Both the position numbers and the translations under genes were made by a program. The notes under the pieces were generated by a model that made no database searches, was not told the origin of the DNA, and saw only the letters and a list, made by a program, of their open reading frames with translations. 64,000 nucleotides of DNA from Prochilodus magdalenae (taxonomy: Eukaryota; Chordata; Actinopteri; Characiformes; Prochilodontidae): positions 26,001 to 90,000 of the forward strand of contig JAMWET010003426.1 in NCBI GenBank assembly GCA_024036415.1, read 5' to 3'. Positions 52,561 to 64,000 of the stretch are shown piece by piece (positions within the stretch are counted from its first letter, which is position 1; every line of letters begins with the position of its first letter).

Positions 52561-53499
52561 GCCTTTGTCTATGTTTTTAAACTACGTATGTCAGCCAATG
52601 TTAGAAACCACATTAGCAAGTCTTTTTGAGGCTGATTAAGACAGGTGTTGGTGTAGGCCTGTAGTTAGCTGAATAAAAGCTGGTGGTCATTAGGTTACAC
52701 ATCACTAACTCTGTATTAACCTTGTGGCTCCTGTGCAAAACCAAAACAGCAAACTTCAGTCACAAGCCATGTCTTGGCTGGTTGTCTACAATTGAGGGAA
52801 GGTAGAGAACGTTTTGCCGAACCATCACTTAAATTTTATTTTGCATACAACACTATTTCCACTGCTGCAGATCACAGTTCCAAATTGATGCTCAGTGAAG
52901 GCTGGATGCATTTGTGCCACCATCAGTTTATAGATCCGTCTCACCCTGGCGGCAGGTCACTGTCTGTCTTTGTGTCGTTATGTCACCACACTGGGAGGAC
53001 GCAGCAGCAAGGAGAAAAGGCCAGCCTTGTGACGGCCCACACATACAGTGGGCTCTTTGTTGCTGAGCTGAGCCACTATGGTAACAAGGCACATGAAAGC
53101 AAGCGGCTCCCCCTCAGTCCACAAACAACACCCACATTCACTAATCACGGTCTCACAGCACCCCCAAACACCAGCCCTAACCATCCATCCTCTCGAAATG
53201 CACCGTACAGGCCCTCTCTCAGAACCAGCAGTGCTGTGTGGATTCCTTATTTCTAATAAAAGATGAGGATTGTGTAACGGCCATTTTGTTATTTTGTATT
53301 TATATAGCAATTTCATTTGCATGTTAAAGAAACCAAAGGAATTAAAATAAGGCACTCAGAACAGAGCTATGGAATTACTCAATATAAAAACTGACCAAGA
53401 GAATACAAATTAATTGTTAAATAAATAAAACATTGTGTGTATGTATAGCAATTATAAAGCATGACAATAATAACAAGGCAAGTGATTCTGCAGCTTGGT

Positions 53500-53830
53500 A
53501 TTACTGGGTTTCGGAAGATGGTTGCTGTAATGTTTGAGGTGGTTGGTCAAGTGTTGCTAAGTAGTGGCTAAGGTATTCGAGGTGGTTACAAGTCTATTAA
53601 TAGGTGGTTATCCTATAGGGTTTAAGCAGTGGCTAGCGTGTGGTGAGGCAGTTGCTATATTATCCTAGTCTGGGTTGCTTAGTGGTCCGTGTTACCCCAG
53701 GAGGTTGTGTGGGGGTTTCTGTGGTTTTCTATGGTATGTACTGTGGTCGCAAAGGGTTGCCATGTTATTGCTACATGATTACTCTGGTATTCCAGGTGGT
53801 TTTTAGGGTGTGGCTGGTGCAAGATATATA
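53500..53830. repeat. Degenerate GGTTGCTA-type minisatellite
   Basis: Many imperfect returns of GTGGTTGCTA-like words (GGTTGCTGTA, GTGTTGCTAAG, CAGTTGCTATA, GGGTTGCTTAG, GGGTTGCCATG). This is a known degenerate repeat of fish genomes. Confidence 0.6.
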
Positions 53831-53899
53831 TACATATATATATATACTTTTTTTTTTTTTGCAATTCCACCATTCATTCCTAAGGGGAAAAGTATTCTG

Positions 53900-54925
53900 T
53901 CTTTAAAGGGCACGTAGCCTACACAAAGTCACATGATGCTTATGTGAATTCCATCTACATCATACAATCGCACTGCTGCCATTTTGGTAGACAACTCTGC
54001 AGGAAGAGATAAAAAACCATAATATAAGTATATATGTTTACTTATATATCAATTTAATTTAATTTGTTGCTGTAGTGACAACAAATAAAGGCTGAAATCT
54101 AAATTCCTGAGATTTCCTGCTCCAATATTATTTGCAGTCCCAAACTGTACACTGGTGCACAAAGCAGTGTGCCAATAAGTGAAGTATAGAAGTATGTGGT
54201 TAGGGAAGGCAGTATTAGCTGCCTGTGTATTAGCTAAGCAGTATTAGCTGCTTGTATTTTTTAATTCATTTACAGCAGTACTATTTAAGGTGGAACAGAA
54301 AATTCCATTCAAGGAGCTGGCAAACAAGAAGCTAAACTTTATAGATGTGCACACTGTATGGATCCACCAGTCCACCAATCTAGCTCCTCGTCTCATTGAA
54401 GTGCTTTCTGTAGACCGTATCTAAATCGTCCACATACCTTTTCATCCTTCTTTGTGATCTTTTTGGTCAATTCCGCTTGTTCTTAATCCATCTTCAGGAT
54501 TGTAGCTGCAGCAACAGTGACGAGACGAGCTATATTACAGCACAGACGGAGTTGCCACTTGCTGTCCACAATGGTGGCAAGGTCTTCTTATTGTAATCAA
54601 ATACTTTGGATCAAACAGACTGCACCTTTAAGACACAGATTTGTAAATGAGTTTCGTTCTAATTGGCTGCCCTGTATTGTGGCTCATTCAAACAGCGGGC
54701 CTCACAACTTCAGGGCGAGTGGATGAATGGGTGGGGCTAAACTGTTTATAGGTGAACATATGGAAACATTGTGGGGTTTTTTTTGTGACATCACAAAAAC
54801 AGTGAATTGGAAAAGTGTTATTTTAGCAGCTATGTTTAGAGTTTAGTAATGTATGTGTTTTCAGACATCTTATTTCTAAAAAGTGAGATAAGCTGGCTTT
54901 CTGTGATATGGGCCCTCTAAACGGT
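53900..54925. repeat. Element with GGGCCC-type ends
   Basis: TTTAAAGGGCACGTAGCC near 53901 and ATATGGGCCCTCTAAA near 54906-54921 look like inverted ends. The GTGACATCACAAAAACAG word inside links it to 49003-49378. Confidence 0.4.
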
Positions 54926-55329
54926 TGCTATGTGGAATCCATCGGTCCAATCAGAAAGATGTGTACAAGCACACTTATCACAATCTCAGCAACATCCTGG
55001 AACATGGTGAGAAAAGTAAGGATGTAAATCGGATAACAGTAGCGTATCACTAATAATACAAAATCCATATGTGATTATTGCTTGTGCAGTGTGTCATGTA
55101 CACAGTGGACGTCAGTGGCTTGTGAATCAGTTCATAACCAGCATCAAGTCAGCTTTGAAAATATCTAAGCATCAGTCTTTGTTTGCGAGCTTGTGCTTGG
55201 TTGAACTGGACAGGCTTTGGGTGTCTGGCTCTGGCGAACTTGTTTAGACTATCAGTCTGCTCAGGACTTCCTATGCGGGGGGGATGGGACAGAAAGAGCA
55301 ATTGTACAAGATGCTGATAAATGAGGAAG

Positions 55330-55358
55330 GGTGTGTGTGTGTATGTGTGTGTGTGTGC
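55330..55358. repeat. (GT)n microsatellite
   Basis: GT dinucleotides with one A interruption. Confidence 0.85.
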
Positions 55359-55814
55359 TGCCTCAGCTCCTGGCAGTTCTGCCCGCCGCGGTTGTTATTG
55401 ATCTCCTGCAGCAAGGGGAGCTGGGCTGAGCCTGAGGCTGCTGCTGGGTCAGTGTGTTACACAGTGCAGCGTCACTGCCCCTTCCCCTCACACAGCTCAC
55501 AGCCCTGTCCGGCCCACAGTCCAGCAAACTGAGAGCCAATTTGTTATCATTTCCTTTTATTACTCACTGCAGTTATCATTTCATATCCATAACCATTACG
55601 GGCCTAGAATTCGACAATATAGGCTGATCTTTAAGCTAGCCATGTCTGCACTAAACTAGATCAGTCACAGTTTCCTACTGTTTTCCTCATTAACTGATTG
55701 ACCAGCCAAGACATTAGACGACATTTAGCTTTGCACTGGAACTTTAAGGCTAGTAGCTAACCAGTAAAGAAATCTATCGTTATGCTAGTCAGCACCGTGT
55801 AAACAGTAGATATA

Positions 55815-56628
55815 ATAGGGATGTACTAAACTACTATTTTGATAGATCGAATAATCTAATGATTATTGAAACGTGCAAACGATTATTCAGATTATGAAGC
55901 ACTCAATTATCAAATAGCTCTTATGTAGCTATCAGCGTTTGAATTCAGCTTGAGGTTGTTTTGTTAACTGACAATAAACAATACATATGAATAGCTTGTT
56001 TACAAAAGTCCCTGTTTTAATAATGCTAATAATGAAGATTAATAAAACTCATTGGATTAAAAATCTACATATATAACATTTATACAGTGCATTAATCTGT
56101 GCTTTTGTGCATTTGACTGTTTACATTTTGTTGCAACTATATTCTACAATCACGGATCTGTTGAAATGGAGAAAATGGTGACACCAACCAATCAACTATT
56201 AAATTAGATGGTGGCTAATTTCATCATTACTTTAATGACACCACCAACTAATCGACTAGTAAATTAGATGGTGGCTAATTTCATCATTACTTTAATGACA
56301 CCACCAACTAATCGACTATTTAATTAGTTGGTGAGTAATTTCATCATTACTTTAATGACATCACCAACTAATCCACTATTAAATTAGTTGGTGAGTAATT
56401 TCATCATTACTTTAATGACATCACCAACTAATCGACTATTTAATTAGTTGGTGAGTAATTTCATCATTACTTTAATGACATCACCAACTAATCGACTATT
56501 AAATTAGTTGGTGAGTAATTTCATCATTACTTTAATGACATCACCAACTAATCGACTATTAAATTAGATGGTGGCTAATTTCATCATTACTTTTAATCGA
56601 CTAAGTCGATTAATTGCTGCAGTCCTAA
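55815..56628. mobile_element. hAT-like MITE carrying a minisatellite
   Basis: The right end ATCGACTAAGTCGATTAATT then GCTGCAGTCCTA, inverted, reads TAGGACTGCAGCAATTAATC, the form of a common fish hAT MITE end; the left end starts TAGGGATGTACTAAACTACT. The interior is a 60-bp tandem array. Confidence 0.55.
56179..56598. repeat. 60-bp tandem repeat, about 7 units
   Basis: Period exactly 60. Each unit carries TAATTTCATCATTACTTTAA, then TGACACCACCAACTAATCGACTA or TGACATCACC variants, then AAATTAG. Two variant types occur: GATGGTGGC in outer units and GTTGGTGAG in the middle four. Confidence 0.95.
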
Positions 56629-58189
56629 TGTCTAAATCATCACACATGTGCCATGCTGAGTTGTTATTATGTTACTATGTGTTACTAGTGTTACTATCGA
56701 GGTTTCGAGAACGCTGCTGTTATGAACTGTGGAGCATGGTTTGGGCCCTCTGTAGGCTGTCGTACATTGTTAGAAACCACACAGGTAAGTTTATTAGATT
56801 AATGAATATTTATATAGTAGTTCATTGTGCTTCACAAATGAGACAGGCAGGTTTGTTGTGACAGTAGCTACGGTGTTGAATTCAGGAACTGGGAAGAGTC
56901 ATAATGCTTAAAGTATAAATACAGATTGGAAGTGCGTAATGACATATTTCAGTTCTGTAGCAGAGTAGTGAAATCACTCTACAGCTGGAAGCTCAGAGCA
57001 TGCGGCTTTAATATTATAAGTAGCTGCTAATGCTACAGTCACGACATGCATGAAACATTAGTACTGTGCTCGCTGAAGACACTCATACTGTGGTAATAAT
57101 AAAGATATGACTCATTGTATTTTTCATGTTGATGGTTTGTTAGGTAAACCATCTGACTCCTGGTCATTGGAGTAAGGATAGGCCTCCAGTTTAGCACATC
57201 TGTCGCTTTTATGAAGATTAGGGCGGTGTATCCCCTCCTGACCCCACCTGCTGCTCCACTAACAGGCTCTCGATCCGGCTGTGTTATTCACAAAACTGGC
57301 CACATTGAGGCGGTGGCACTGAATTGCTCCCTAACGTGTCAGCCACAGCCTCTGCTATGTGAACTGACGTGACCGTCTAGGGAACACAGCCGGCGGCCAA
57401 AGCTCAGCCGACCAGCGCCGGGCCATTGTGTGGCACAGACATAGAGCTTTGAATCATTGAGTCATTTCCAGCCACTTGTTCCAATAAGCGCTACTCAAGG
57501 GTCTGCACCAGGGGTTTAGAGAAGAATTAGCTGCATTGTTAACTTTCTATTCCTGAACGTTGTCTAGGCGTTGAGTTATGTCAGAGAAACACACAAGGAT
57601 TGCATCAGGCAAATGTCCTTTGATCGCTGCTATTTTGCCTTGTCATCTGCTCATCAGGGTGGCTTTATATTTAGCCACAGCAGTACCTTTCTGGACCCTG
57701 CCCATGTTATTTCGGTTTCTATGGATTAGATGAATGCTAATACAGGCTTGTTCAGAGAATGGAAAATAGCTCATTGATTCCTGGTTCAGCTGCTGGAGAG
57801 TGACTGTGCTTTTTTGAACTCGCAAGTCAGGGCACTAATGGACAGCCTATCCTAGCCTAGCGTAGCCTAATCACGCAGGGCCGTGATGCATGCTGTGTCT
57901 CTCGTATCCAGTGTTGCCAAGCACAAAAAAATCATTGTTGTGTTCTAGATCAAATCACAGCACAGCATGCAACTTCTCCTAACTGCCTAACTAAACTCAG
58001 GCATCTAAGCAACAAGCTTAAATAAACAACATCGCTCCATCTGCTCGACTTCCCAGTGCAGCTGTTGGTTCTTGTTTCATGTTTTAAGCTAGTTTCTGTG
58101 TACTTCCCACAGCAATATGGAAATCAGCTTAGGTATTTTTAAAGAGTATCATCAAATAGTCTGTTTATTGCCGATTCTGTATGTGTTAC

Positions 58190-58580
58190 AGCAGATCATC
58201 TTCCCACTTTTGTTTCTGTGGAGACGGCCAACGAATCTGTATGTGGAGGCACCATGGTCAGCACCCAGATGAAAGGTTTGTTGTCATGAGTCACACGTCC
58301 AGAAGTCCTGGTCTCACACCACATACACACCTACCGCACAATCTGCAGGAACTGTGAGACTATTGAAGCTGCATGGGATGGATAAGTGCAGAACATCATT
58401 CGAAACCTTTACAACTCCATGCCAAGACGTTTGGCATGTTGCATTAGCAAACATGGAGGCCAAACGCCATACCGACAGACTTCTGTATGTGTATCTCCAT
58501 AAATATTGCCTAAGTGGTCATCATTTATTGTTCCTGGTGACCTTTATCTTCCTTCCCAATAGCACTGCCATCCCATAACT
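58190..58580 (+). mobile_element. Tc1-like element fragment (copy D)
   Basis: Parallel to 37650-38030: GTATGTGGAGGCACCATGGT, GCATGGGATGGATAAGTGCA, CCTTTACAACTCCATGCCAA, and the shared tail TCATTTATTGTTCCTGGTGA. Frameshifted; inactive. Confidence 0.75.
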
Positions 58581-59929
58581 AGTCAGTTTATGATGAGTGT
58601 ATCTTGGTATATATCTCAATGCAAAGGTTTAGTCTCCAGGTTAGTGATGGCCAGTTCACTAGGTAGCCCTTCTGCTGTCTTACAATACTATCGAGTCGGA
58701 GGAGTGAAGTCTAGCATGTACCTCCTCTGTGGTAATTCCTCTGTGTTACACTCAAATCGCTGTGTCGATAACACTACCGTCATTGAACAGCACAGCACTC
58801 TTGGTGGAGAATGTCAATGGCTAATTTCTACATTATCAGCTATTGGACACCTATGTTGGGTAGTGTCACGTTCAGTGTTTGAGGGAGAGGGAGGGAGGTG
58901 ACAATCCCACCGCCCCACACACACCCCCCAATTACGCTATCTTAAACTGACAATTATGGTCTTATTTGAAAGTCACAGTATTCTTCTACAGTCTTCCTAG
59001 ACGAGCACATAGTCCCATAGCAACAGCAAGTGACAGTAGTACAGTACTAGTGCTAGTGATAGTCTCCTATGCTTTTAAGTTCTCAATATTTTGCAATAAA
59101 ATAAGCTTTAACATTAATATTACTTTTAATATATATTCATCCTTAAATCAGACCACAGGAGAAAAAACAGAAACAGTTTGGCAGAGATATTAGCTTGCGG
59201 TATGGCATTAGATTTTCTCCGGCTTTCGTTAGGAGTGGTTCCTTTTAGAAACCAGAGCTCATTATCTCCTCGTTTTAGAAGCTGTTGCATTCAGCTCACA
59301 TACACAGCCATATTCTGTAGATTCTGATGCGAGATTGTGAGCTTTGCCAAGTCCAGTGGAGCAGTAATCCTGAAAGCGGTGGTGTTTTAGTGTAGAAATA
59401 GGATGGCGGTGTTCAAACCGCTGTAGTCACAATCCTGAACACGTGTCGAGTCTTTATTTTAGCACTGCTTTAAATGTGGTCGCAAGAACAACCTAGTGAT
59501 TTTCCTGTGGATCAGAAGGCCACTATTACAGTGGGTGCAATTTTGGCCACAGCGATAGAAGAGGTTTGTGCTGCAAAGGGTTTTAGTTCCTTTTCCTAAG
59601 CAGGTTTATATATTTATGTATGTGTATCATCCTCTTACGTTTTAGTCCTGACTGGAACTGTACCCAGTTAAAACATGTGGTAGTCACACATATGGTGAGC
59701 TTATCAACCCAATGAGTACTGGGTTTTTGTTTTGGTGAAATGTCTGAACCCGTGTTTGTGGAGATCTACAGCTAAAGACATCATACAATGTGAACGTTTG
59801 TTTTTTACAGTGATGCCACAGTAGCTACGTAAGTTTTGGTGTGGATTTTTAATAATAGGCTGTTTTAATATTGTAACAAGGGGGGGAGGTGGTCTACCAG
59901 AAACTATAAGATCAGTATAGATCAGCATG

Positions 59930-60100
59930 CCTGGTCACCAGTAAAACCACCATGGTCCAAATGTGATTTTGGATGCTGATATCCTGTTCCACCATCATCA
60001 TGATCATCATGCTGGGTCATCAGGTTAATCAGCACCGGACCAGCATAAACCAGCGCAGTTCAGCTTAGACCAGCACGGATTTAATTTTTCAGCAGGGGAG
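59930..60100. repeat. ACCAGC-rich repeat
   Basis: CCGGACCAGCATAAACCAGC and AGACCAGCACGGATT followed by TTTTTCAGCAGGGG follow the pattern of the teleost CCAGCATAAACCAGC repeat with its CAGCAGGG end. Confidence 0.6.
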
Positions 60101-60567
60101 TCAAGATTCTGCTCTATAACTTTACTGAAAAACTCACGGTAGCTCTTGAAGCTTGCCACAAAACCCAACACTGCCTGTTTCTAGCCCTGACCTTCAAAAT
60201 AAAAGTCCCCAGAAGCGTAAACCAGTGAGTAAGTGCAGACCCCCTTGTGGAAATAACAAAACAGCTCATTTAAAATGAACAGAATGCAGGCAACATCACA
60301 ATAACGAGAAAGTGAAAGAGGTAATAAGAAAGTAACTTTATTCATTATCTACAACAAAGAGAACGGATTACTCAAGTGATATAAATGATTAACTATGAAT
60401 ATAAAAATGAAGAATAGCTACGACAAGCTAAATGCTAAAGTTAGCAGGTTAATTGACTCCATTCCTTGGCTGAAAGAATAAAAACCGTGTCTTGTGTTGA
60501 ATAAAGGTAGAATCACCATTTGGCTTTATAACTATGTTAGGTGACCAAAATACAAAAAACAGGAACA

Positions 60568-60584
60568 ATATATATATTTATATA

Positions 60585-60616
<32 letters not shown>

Positions 60617-60617
60617 C

Positions 60618-60649
<32 letters not shown>

Positions 60650-60656
60650 CTATATA
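60568..60656. repeat. Compound (AT)n/(TG)n microsatellite
   Basis: TATATA, then about 10 TG units, then TATA again. Confidence 0.9.
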
Positions 60657-63600
60657 GGCTGGGTATTGCATTGACTAATACACATAGCATGGCAATTAAC
60701 ATTAACCTCTAGTTCTATCCTAAAAAGGCATTTAAATGCTGCATCAATTTATGTACATATGATTCGGAATTGTTTACGAGCTCAACCTACCATTTTCATA
60801 TGGTCTGTTTTTGTGGAATGTTCTGTCTTTTTATATGTTCTTTGATATTTTTCCCTTTGATTGTCCGACTAGGTCAGCCACTCTTCCTTGCGGTAAACTA
60901 GGAAGTTCCCAATTTTAACAAGTTTACAAGAAATGTGCAAATGGGCCGTAAATAATGAGAGGTGATGATGATCCCGAATTACACCAAAGAGGCATCTGGA
61001 GAGCGCTGCCGAAAACAATTGAAGACATTTCCTCCGGAACTGATAGATGTTCTTGGTAAACAAGCAAATTGGATTATCGGATGGAATTCCCCTTTACGGC
61101 TGTTTGGCTTGGCAAGCCGCCTGTTCAATGCACCAAGAAGACAAGCACATTTGTGTGTGAAGGTGGACGTCCTCTTCTCCAGCCGTCTCTTGCTATCTAT
61201 ATCTCTCTAGTCTTTCCCCGTACACTTTCTTACATCCCACCATACATCTTCTCTGCAGCCTTATTGTAATTCCATAATAGCCATCCTTCCTGTCTCCTCC
61301 TCACCTATAATTTTTCCAGACCTTTTAACCATCTATTTGAGGTGCGGCCAGAGTCTGACTTGCAGTATGAAGATTTATATCTGTGAACAACACAGCCATT
61401 CTAATAAGCCCTGTGCCACTTCAGCCGTCTCATCAATAAACCTAGTGCAGTAGTACTGCAGCACTGGGAACAGGAGCAAAGACGCAATACGATACCCAGT
61501 GTGACGTAGCCCTGGGCCAAAGCGCCCTCTTAAATCTATCAAGAGTCTGGTAGCCTGAACCAAAACATTACTCGGATGATAGCCTCAGCATATCTAGACA
61601 TGGGCATTGTTACTCATGGCTGCTCTGTTCTTTTGGGTGGTTCTCCAGTTGATTTAGCACGATTATGCTAGTACATATTCAAACAGTGAAGCTGTTTTGA
61701 TGAAAGTGATTAGGCTGATGTTTGAAGGATAGATGTGAAGTATAGGGAAAGTGTACAGGATATAGTGTGCACATTTAAAGAGACCATGTCTTGCTGAAGC
61801 TTGGTTGCTTGATTTGAAATGTCTGTTTCTTCTCAGTGAGGGCTTCTTAACAGCTACACATTATCTACAGACCCAAAGCATCTTCCCACAGGGAGCCTGA
61901 GTGGAGCCTGATGTTCTTCTGTATGTCAGTGATGAAACTGTTAGGCATCATCTATATCTGATGGTCACATCTTCATTGGTCTGCCAGGTCTTACATGGTT
62001 GTTAGGAGTCCCGGTCATTTTCATTGTTCTAGACTTGCATTGAGCTGAGTGCTCTACATACATATGTCCCGCACTTTAAACGATCTGCTCAATGCATAGC
62101 TGTTTAGTAGCAGTTCCATCTGATCCTCGTTTGTAGTGGAGAGTATTTTTAGAGCACTTTGTGAGCCCAGCGTTTAGAAACACATATTATCTTTCCGCAA
62201 GGAGCATGTGCTGTTTATTCTCTATAAGGCTTCTGAGTCATTCCCTGGTCATTGCTGAAATCTGGGGTCATCATGGGTTATTCTCTGACAGGCCCAGAGG
62301 AGCACAGTACCGCCCTCAAGTCTACGCCCGTGACTCTGCACTTTTCATACTGGCGTAGTGCCATCTCCCCGGCCTCCGATCCCCCAGGAATAGCCAGAAT
62401 GCTTCTCCTATCTTTGGAGAATGATAACAAATTCCTCATCCACCCATAGACTGCCCTTCGCGCCATGATCACCTTTCACTGTCGGATCAGCACATTAACT
62501 GTGCAAAATGAAAGTGTGGTACGTTAAAAAGGGTTGCCTTTCTCTCCTCCTCTCTCCTCCCTCTGAGGCCAGAGGCATTTCACTTCATGCCTGGATCTCG
62601 ATCTTTTAATTTCCTGCATGTTGAAGAAGATTTCTCCACCCACGGCAGCCCTTAGCATGCGTGTCCACTGGAAGAAGCAGCAGAGCAGCTGGGCTAACTA
62701 AGAGCGTGCTGTCATTGTTGAAATCATGAAGTGCTTAGTCATGATCCAGATCCTCCTTTAAAATTCCCTAACTGGAATGATAATCATGCACTTGCGCGTT
62801 GCGTGGTACTCGCCCAGGTTCTTGGTTCAATGAATTTGTGAACCAGATCCACTCTAGGCTGGACCAGCTTCCACTTTCTCAAGTGGCCCACTAGATTAGA
62901 ATGTTACGGTAGACCACCGAGAGCCTCCTCACTGTCTAAAACAGGATTCCTCCCAAGGAGACCAGGCTATCCCCTTACATGCCTTAAAAATAAACAGAAT
63001 TGATTGGTGCTCCATCACCAGCTAGGAAAAGCCTGGCTGAATGAGTGGAGGACTTTTATGAGTGGCTACTTCTGGTCCTGCTGGCTACTCACAAAACTCA
63101 GTCACCCTTTCAGTGCAGTCCCAGCAGTAAAATGTTTAGAATCGCTCTTTTCTTAATAATATGGAACCAAACTGATTGGACAATTTAAGATTTTAGACCT
63201 TGAAAGTGATGATGGTGCTCTCCAACTTTCTCCAACTAGTATTTTTTAGGCATTGGTGTTGTTGCTGTAAATGCTGTAAAAATGTTGAACCTGTAGATGT
63301 TTCCAGCATGGTCAGCTGAGCTGGAGATGAGGTCAATTTGGGAAAGCTGGGTAATAAAGTACCTGTAATTAGAACTTCCAGAATGGCCTGTTTCGAAAGT
63401 GGTCATCAGATCTTGACATGGTCACTTGACAAGTATTTACTGTTACTGTTATTTATAGGCTAACTTAGGGGAAGAAGCCCCTCAGGGTAAGATGTTTACC
63501 TCCTGATCAAATGATGGAGCCATATCTAAGCTCAGCATGTTGACTGAATGACTGTGTTCTCATTCATTCTGAAATGGATCCGGAGCACTGCTTTCTGGTC

Positions 63601-64000
63601 AGCTGATCTTGCACTAGACCCACTAGACCATTCTATTAAACTGTATTAGCTAAATGTATATAAACATGGGAGGCTGTACATGAAGCAGAGGTTTCTTAGA
63701 GAGCTGTAGAAGGTCAATTTTCAAAATAGACATCGAGATATTTTTGGGTTTGGTTTTCATCATAAAGACACAAAACTGGGTACTGTAGATAGATGTATAA
63801 TAAAAGCAGTGCTAATAAAACATCTCTGCCATTTTAGCTGTTTCTATTCTGAGGTAAAAACCATTGCGCCGATTTTGAAATACCTTATTTTCAGTGTCGT
63901 AGTTCACTGTTAATTTCAGTTTCATGATTTAAAGGGAAGTGTGTATGATTCAGGGGGCTCTATTAGCAGAATGGGATATAATATGCAAATTTGGGAAATT

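Larger units (their letters stand above)
52561..64000. other. Intergenic tail without recognised genes
   Basis: No exon with family resemblance was found on either strand. The longest open frame (52774-53256, 160 codons) has no recognisable domain. The tail holds the repeats listed separately and GC-richer unique stretches near 55360-55530, 57180-57460 and 62270-62720, which could be regulatory or exons of an unseen gene. Confidence 0.45.

Noticed and set aside
52774..53256. 160-codon open frame after clhc1
   Set aside because: Begins without a convincing ATG context, has no known domain, no splice partners and sits in intergenic sequence.
56179..56598. CRISPR-like array
   Set aside because: Units are contiguous with no unique spacers, in a vertebrate genome; it is a minisatellite.
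61069..61269. Possible exon of an unknown gene
   Set aside because: No convincing splice sites or family match; frame length is within chance expectation.

Overview
The window is vertebrate genomic DNA, almost certainly from a teleost fish. It has small exons split by introns with GT/AG borders, a fish-type glycoprotein hormone receptor, and many teleost DNA transposons and tRNA-derived or L2-type retroposon tails. A long palindromic repeat family that I recall as abundant in otophysan fishes (characins, catfishes) occurs at least twice, so a characin- or catfish-like species is my inference. No prokaryotic features, CRISPR arrays or viral genes were seen.

Layout: (1) 517-10211, + strand, lhcgr, the luteinizing hormone/choriogonadotropin receptor: 11 coding exons, 697 aa, intact. 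(2) 11539-22945, - strand, gtf2a1l, the TFIIA-alpha/beta-like factor: 9 coding exons, 481 aa, convergent with lhcgr. (3) 23635-29070, - strand, ston1 (stonin-1): 3 coding exons, 707 aa, directly upstream of gtf2a1l on the same strand; a long 5' intron probably reaches a promoter near 36.4-36.6 kb. (4) 40986-42807, - strand, rps27a (ubiquitin-ribosomal protein eS31 fusion): 5 coding exons plus a likely non-coding first exon, 156 aa. (5) 43312-51988, + strand, clhc1 (clathrin heavy chain linker domain containing 1): 11 coding exons, 590 aa, head-to-head with rps27a over a short shared promoter. (6) 52-64 kb: no gene recognised; repeats and a few GC-richer unique stretches.

The lhcgr / gtf2a1l / ston1 order and the convergent orientation match the human 2p16.3 locus. 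The rps27a / clhc1 head-to-head pair matches human 2p16.1, several megabases away there. All exon borders were placed by hand from splice consensus, phase continuity and remembered family sequences; each of the five reading frames closes to the expected family length.

Most interesting: a perfect RFX X-box in the rps27a/clhc1 bidirectional promoter, suggesting ciliary control of clhc1; exon phases that allow a ston1-gtf2a1l (SALF-type) in-frame read-through across a gap of only about 0.7 kb; a Taspase-1-type site in gtf2a1l; an NPF motif in ston1; and several structured repeats, including a 60-bp minisatellite inside a hAT-like MITE, a retroposon tail nested in a TTAA-bounded element, and a microsatellite exactly at the arm of a palindromic element. 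I found no clearly new biological system; the region is ordinary conserved gene content with dense transposon debris.
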